Part shown: piece after piece, positions 60,272-64,000 of the stretch
How the letters are laid out: each line of letters starts with the position of its first letter
How positions within the stretch are numbered: position 1 is the stretch's first letter
NCBI GenBank assembly: GCA_037783545.1
Contig: JBBELK010000009.1
Coordinates: 3,720,001 to 3,784,000 of the forward strand
Length of the DNA: 64,000 nucleotides
Source of the DNA: Henricia sp. BOLD:AAB3569
Taxonomy: Eukaryota > Echinodermata > Asteroidea > Spinulosida > Echinasteridae
Direction: 5' to 3'
Notes under the pieces: model-generated
Database searches by the model: none
Told to the model about the DNA's origin: nothing
Seen by the model: the letters and a program-made list of their open reading frames with translations, nothing else
Position numbers and translations under genes: made by a program

Positions 60272-62246
60272 CTTGGATAATTGTCAATGCACGGAGGTCC
60301 GTCTACTCTGGGATATAAATTCTCGTTTCCAATCAAGCTGGCCTCAACATTTATACAGGCAAAATATAATTACCGAAACGGACCTGGCTGGGACTTGGGG
60401 AGACGCAGAGGCAATTATCACAGAAACCTGGACATTTGATATGGGATAGAAGAGAGACTCAAACTCTGATAATTTAAAACTTTCCTTGATCTCCTTAATT
60501 GAAAATGGGATATCATTTCAGTTCGTCGAATTTAGTATCCTAAAATTGCAGTATTCGAGGCGTATGAAAGATGTAAACAATCCAGGAAAATGTAATATTA
60601 TCTTTTTTTTTATATCGAACGTTATTCCAAGGAAAAGAGATATTTCCTGTAGCAAAAAAAAAAGAAAGAAAAACACACAAGAGCATAGAGAGTGAGCACT
60701 TTTTTTGCTAAATTTGAGGGAGATCAGCTATAATCATTGCTGGCTGCCAGCAATTTTGTTCCCCTCTACTACTGGATCTTTTTTCAAGATGGCCGCGGAA
60801 TGCGAAAATCCCTTAGTGTGTTAGGCGCAATCTTTATTTGCGCAAGCAGATTTTGAACTTCACCCAGTTCAAAGATTGCACAGCGCAAATTTTGATTCCG
60901 AATGCAATTTCAGAATCTGCGCAAGATAGGTTCCCAAGCGCAGTTTTAATTTCGGTGTGCAATCTGATTCAGTACCTCCAGCTCAAAATTTGCACGCGCA
61001 GGTTTTAAATCTGCTTGTGCAAATTCAGAATTTGCGCCGAGCATGAAGATAATTGCACCCAACAGGTGCATTAGTGTACATGTATTTTGCCTCAAAGATT
61101 CCCAAATAATTTCTTACAGAATACTTTTCAGTAACAATTGAGAAGTTGATCATTACATTTCTTTCTTCATCTTCTTTGAATGACTTAATTTAAAAACCTA
61201 ATTTATTTTTAAAAGTGAGAACAAAATTTAGAAAAAAGTTTTAGAAAACACTTTTTCACCCAGTCTCAGATATTTTGTACACAAGGTCTAAAATCGTGGG
61301 AAAAAAGCACATCAATACTTTCCGCTCGAGTCGAGCCAACAAAACCCCGGCGCGGTGCCCCGGCGAGCTACCGTCGCCGTGGACCGGACCGTATACGGTA
61401 CAGCGCCGTGAACTCACCGGCAGAAAACGGCCTCCTCTCTCGTCAACCAAAATCTCCCTGGATCTCAAGAAACACCTGCCAAATCCTTCCGCCAAATGAT
61501 CTTCAAACCCACGTCCACTGTGACGAATACATCCCGGTCATCCGACCCGTGAGCAGAGGCAAAAACAGGCAAAGAAAGCTCAAGATGCAGCAAGACTTGC
61601 GCTTGGATATCCGGATGCAACAGCACGCTAATCCTGTGTGTGCATATATAGTGAGATGGGAAGTGCGCACAAAAATACACACGGCGCGCGGTCTACGTCT
61701 GTTGGCTTGGCGCGAGTAACGTTCTCGAACGCTTGTGTCCGAACGGTAGGAACATGACCCACTTGCACGAACCGGAGAAAACGCAAGAGATAGGAAATGC
61801 AACTCGCACTAAATTTGCTCAAGATGGCCAGTGTAAAGTGAAATCTTTATCATCGGCATTTTTCTCCGAAATCTACAGTCTGCACTGATTTTTAGTCATG
61901 CAACTCGTCATGGTTTCGGGTTTTCAAACTTTTTTGACCACCCGAACGGTTGATGCGACTGTGGTACCGCGGCAAACCAAACTGATATTTATTTTCTGAG
62001 GGGAAAAAAGCCAGTCCGGAAACCCGAAACTGATGAGTTGCTTGTGTAAAAATCAGTTTAGAGTTAGGAAAAATATTTCACTTTGAACTGATATTAAAAA
62101 GTTCGTGCAGCCTGTCACATCTCCCGGTGGATGCTGCTGTTCGGGTATCGGGTGGAGAACGTTACCCAGTGTCAAGACCACGTGGAAAGACTGCGACGAA
62201 AGAGGGCGCTGTGCAATTTTAATGGTCACGTTTTATCTTGTTGAAC
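60272..62246. promoter_or_regulatory. Head-to-head complexin/FNTA upstream region
   Basis: For complexin (-), a TATATA at 61645-61650 precedes GC-rich sequence and a strong GTGAGT donor after 61418, consistent with a non-coding first exon of about 200 nt. An alternative start close to 60290 is possible (TTTATA near 60315). For FNTA (+), the start codon is at 62247, with foldback S at 61832-62087 upstream. Bases 60800-61060 contain repeated GCGCAAATTTTGA-like words. Confidence 0.4.
61832..62087. mobile_element. 256-bp foldback S upstream of FNTA
   Basis: Arms TGATTTTTAGTCATGCAACT / AGTTGCTTGTGTAAAAATCA and GGTTTCGGGTTTTC / GGAAACCCGAAAC. The outer arms extend to TAAAGTGAAATCTTT / AATATTTCACTTT. 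Its right end lies 160 bp before the FNTA start codon. Confidence 0.75.
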
Positions 62247-63653
62247 ATGGCTGCAGCCGAAGTGGATTCGTACAGTTCGGACGCAGACAGCGATATTCCT
62301 TTCACTCTTTATCGCGACAGACCCGAATGGTCAGATGTCAAACCGCTGCCACAGGACGATGGACCAACACCTGTCGTTAGAATAGCCTATTCGGAAAAGT
62401 GTCAGTGGAACTGGTTTTCCCTTTATTAAATCGTGCCCAATATCCGGACACGCGCTTCTAGACTTGCCGGGGTGGTTTAAGTTTGGGGTGGGGCGCAAGG
62501 GGTGGGGGAGTTAGGGCGCAAGGGGTGGGGGAGTTAGGGCGCAAGGGGTGGGGGGAGGGGGGGAGGGAGTGGGGGAGGGGTTAAACTGAATGGGCGGTAT
62601 CATTATGCAAATTAAAATGTGAGGTCCATGCCGGTATGATCATGGTTTGGGGCGGTACACCTCCTGGCTTTTCTCATCATAGACTAATCCGACGAAAGAA
62701 AACTGCGGTGTATCTCAAGGTATTTACATGACGTCACAATAGAAATACACCGCAGTAACAATGGAATAACCACAAGAGGGAGGGCTTACTAAATGTTGCA
62801 TCTGCCCTGTACAAACCATAAGTCCCATATGTTGTAACTTGTACACTGGACTGTGGACATTAAAGAAAGCGACCGTTTCGGCAACGAAAAGGGCTGCTTA
62901 TTCAATAAAAACATTCTGTAATTCACCGGCGCCCACAGAAAACACTTCCGAACTAGATGATATGTTTGGTTTGGTCTGGGCCGGTTTGTACATGAAAAAC
63001 AAAAAGTCATACCGAATATTTGATTCGGTAAAATGCTATTTGAACATTCGATGGAAGATCAAATATTTGAATATTTGATTCGTTTGGCACACCGCTACTG
63101 ATTTCTTTCCAAATCTAAATTTAAGAGTGGGAGAATTTGAAGATTTTCTTAGAAAACACTTAGGAACTACTTATTTTCTCCCAAAGTCTAAAGTTTCCAA
63201 GAAAAAGAATCCCTAAGTACATATAAATAGGCCTATGCAAAATTGGCAATACTGAGGTGACATACAAAGGTTACCTTATGCGTAGCGGCCATGATAGAGG
63301 ACAGGTTTTTATATTTAAATGATGTGACAATAGATCCACAATGTGCCTACTCGTGCATGACGCACTGTAACAATGTGACTGCCCTCTATCATGGCTGCTA
63401 CGCATAAGGTCTATTGTAAGCATCTGAATTTAGAAAGCCATCAAAATAAACCTTTCCCATCATCTCCCCTTTTTGGCAGCAGAGTATGCTTAATCTATAT
63501 TTACATGTATTCAGGTCTATTGTTTTTTCTTGATGCAGTTCAGGATGTTTATGATTATTTCCGAGCCGTCATTAAGAGTGATGAACGTAGTGAAAGGGCC
63601 TTGTCAATTACAAAGGATGCCGCTGACCTCAACCCGGCAAACTACTCTGTATG
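62247..63653 (+). CDS. FNTA: Farnesyl/geranylgeranyl transferase type I alpha subunit, 3' partial
   Basis: This is the shared alpha subunit of protein farnesyltransferase and geranylgeranyltransferase I, which prenylate CAAX proteins. Exon 1 is 62247-62400 ([16 protein letters not shown], then [20 protein letters not shown] and [10 protein letters not shown]). Exon 2 is 63539-63653 ([20 protein letters not shown], then [18 protein letters not shown]), ending at GTGAGT. The exon 1 donor is GTCAGT; the split codon T|TT gives Phe as in vertebrate FNTA. The acidic leader, YRDR.EW motif, VYDYFRA and DERSERA are diagnostic. Remaining exons, with the alpha-subunit helical repeats, lie right of the window. 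The start is the first in-frame ATG; an upstream in-frame TTG is not needed. Confidence 0.95.
62461..62583 (+). repeat. G-rich tandem repeat with G-quadruplex potential
   Basis: About three units of GGCGCAAGGGGTGGGGGAGTTA-like sequence (22 bp), followed by uninterrupted G runs of 3-7. It is on the coding strand of FNTA, about 60 bases after exon 1. Confidence 0.85.
63270..63415. mobile_element. 146-bp TIR element in FNTA intron 1
   Basis: ACCTTATGCGTAGCGGCCAT / ATGGCTGCTACGCATAAGGT. The interior TTTAAATGATGTGACAA is shared with 33880, 30160 and 52960. Confidence 0.8.
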
Positions 63654-64000
63654 GTGAGTCTACTGTGCCTCTGCATGTCAATTTTCTTCGGTCAAATCTG
63701 ACCTGTTTTTGATGCACAAAATGAGGGAAATTGATATGACCTGACTCAACCTGCGTGGGATTAGCTGACCTTTGCATCCGCACATCTCCCAAACAGTCCT
63801 AGAAGTACAGAACCTAAAGGAGGCACTTTAGGCAGGGTGGCACACCCTGCCTCAGCGGCTCTTATGGAGGCTGGTGCAGTCGCGCTTCCCACAGGGCTGT
63901 GGCAAGGCTGGTCATACACCTTACTTACTGATAAAATATTTACATATAAGTCAGCCTCCTTGATCTTTGGTTTAGAGTATCTGTGGTATAAATATTATAC
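63654..64000. other. FNTA intron 2 (start) with the repeat shared with window start
   Basis: Bases 63751-63881 resemble 1-60 and 370-430 (GCGTGGGATTAGCTGACC, CACCCTGCCTCAGCGGCTCT). No exon is visible before the window ends. Confidence 0.5.

Larger units (their letters stand above)
62401..63538. other. FNTA intron 1
   Basis: Contains the G-rich tandem repeat 62461-62583, a hairpin at 62703-62757 (CTGCGGTGTAT / ATACACCGCAG) with TGACGTCA at 62729-62736 in the loop region, and a TIR repeat 63270-63415 (TTATGCGTAGCGGCCATGAT / ATCATGGCTGCTACGCATAA). No exon was seen. Confidence 0.75.

Noticed and set aside
61408-61719. 103-codon plus-strand frame near the complexin promoter
   Set aside because: No domain or family match; the base composition fits a CpG-rich promoter/5'UTR.

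Overview
The window is eukaryotic (animal) nuclear DNA: small GT-AG exons in kilobase introns, AT-rich non-coding sequence, no operons, and a very high density of short terminal-inverted-repeat (TIR) and tRNA-derived repeats. Gene content, intron style and the repeats (frequent TACATGTA runs, elements opening with GGGCCAATTTCATAAAGC) suggest a marine invertebrate deuterostome, most likely an echinoderm. The species cannot be fixed from the sequence alone.

Five protein-coding genes were reconstructed exon by exon. Reading frames stay open across every junction and the coding lengths are consistent. (1) TTF2/lodestar, a SNF2-family transcription termination factor, + strand, 13 exons at 829-10425, with the N-terminus left of the window. 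(2) LST2/ZFYVE28, the FYVE protein lateral signaling target 2, - strand, 12 exons at 29868-13435, complete at 1028 aa. (3) SMIM19, a small single-pass membrane protein, - strand, two exons at 35692-33959, 85 aa. (4) Complexin, the SNARE-binding regulator of exocytosis, - strand, four coding exons at 60271-44674, 142 aa. (5) FNTA, the alpha subunit shared by farnesyl- and geranylgeranyl-transferase I, + strand, first two exons at 62247-63653, running off the right edge.

TTF2 and LST2 converge on a 3 kb gene-free interval. LST2, SMIM19 and complexin lie in the same direction. Complexin and FNTA are head-to-head and may share a promoter region near 61.4-62.2 kb. The five genes do not form one pathway. 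However, LST2 with complexin, and SMIM19 with FNTA, are each pairs that share a chromosome band in human, so the order looks like old linkage.

The rest is introns and intergenic DNA filled with non-autonomous elements. At least three families use TTAA boundaries, one (possibly two) uses TA, one palindrome has a 9-bp target duplication and one element has a 5-bp duplication. There are also large foldback elements and three SINE types. Several insertions can be dated relative to each other because an empty copy of the target is present in the same window. Two genes carry decayed partial duplications of their own exons: complexin (SNARE-binding helix exon) and LST2 (exon 4, two broken extra copies). 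No long transposon ORF, rRNA, CRISPR or intact tRNA gene was found.
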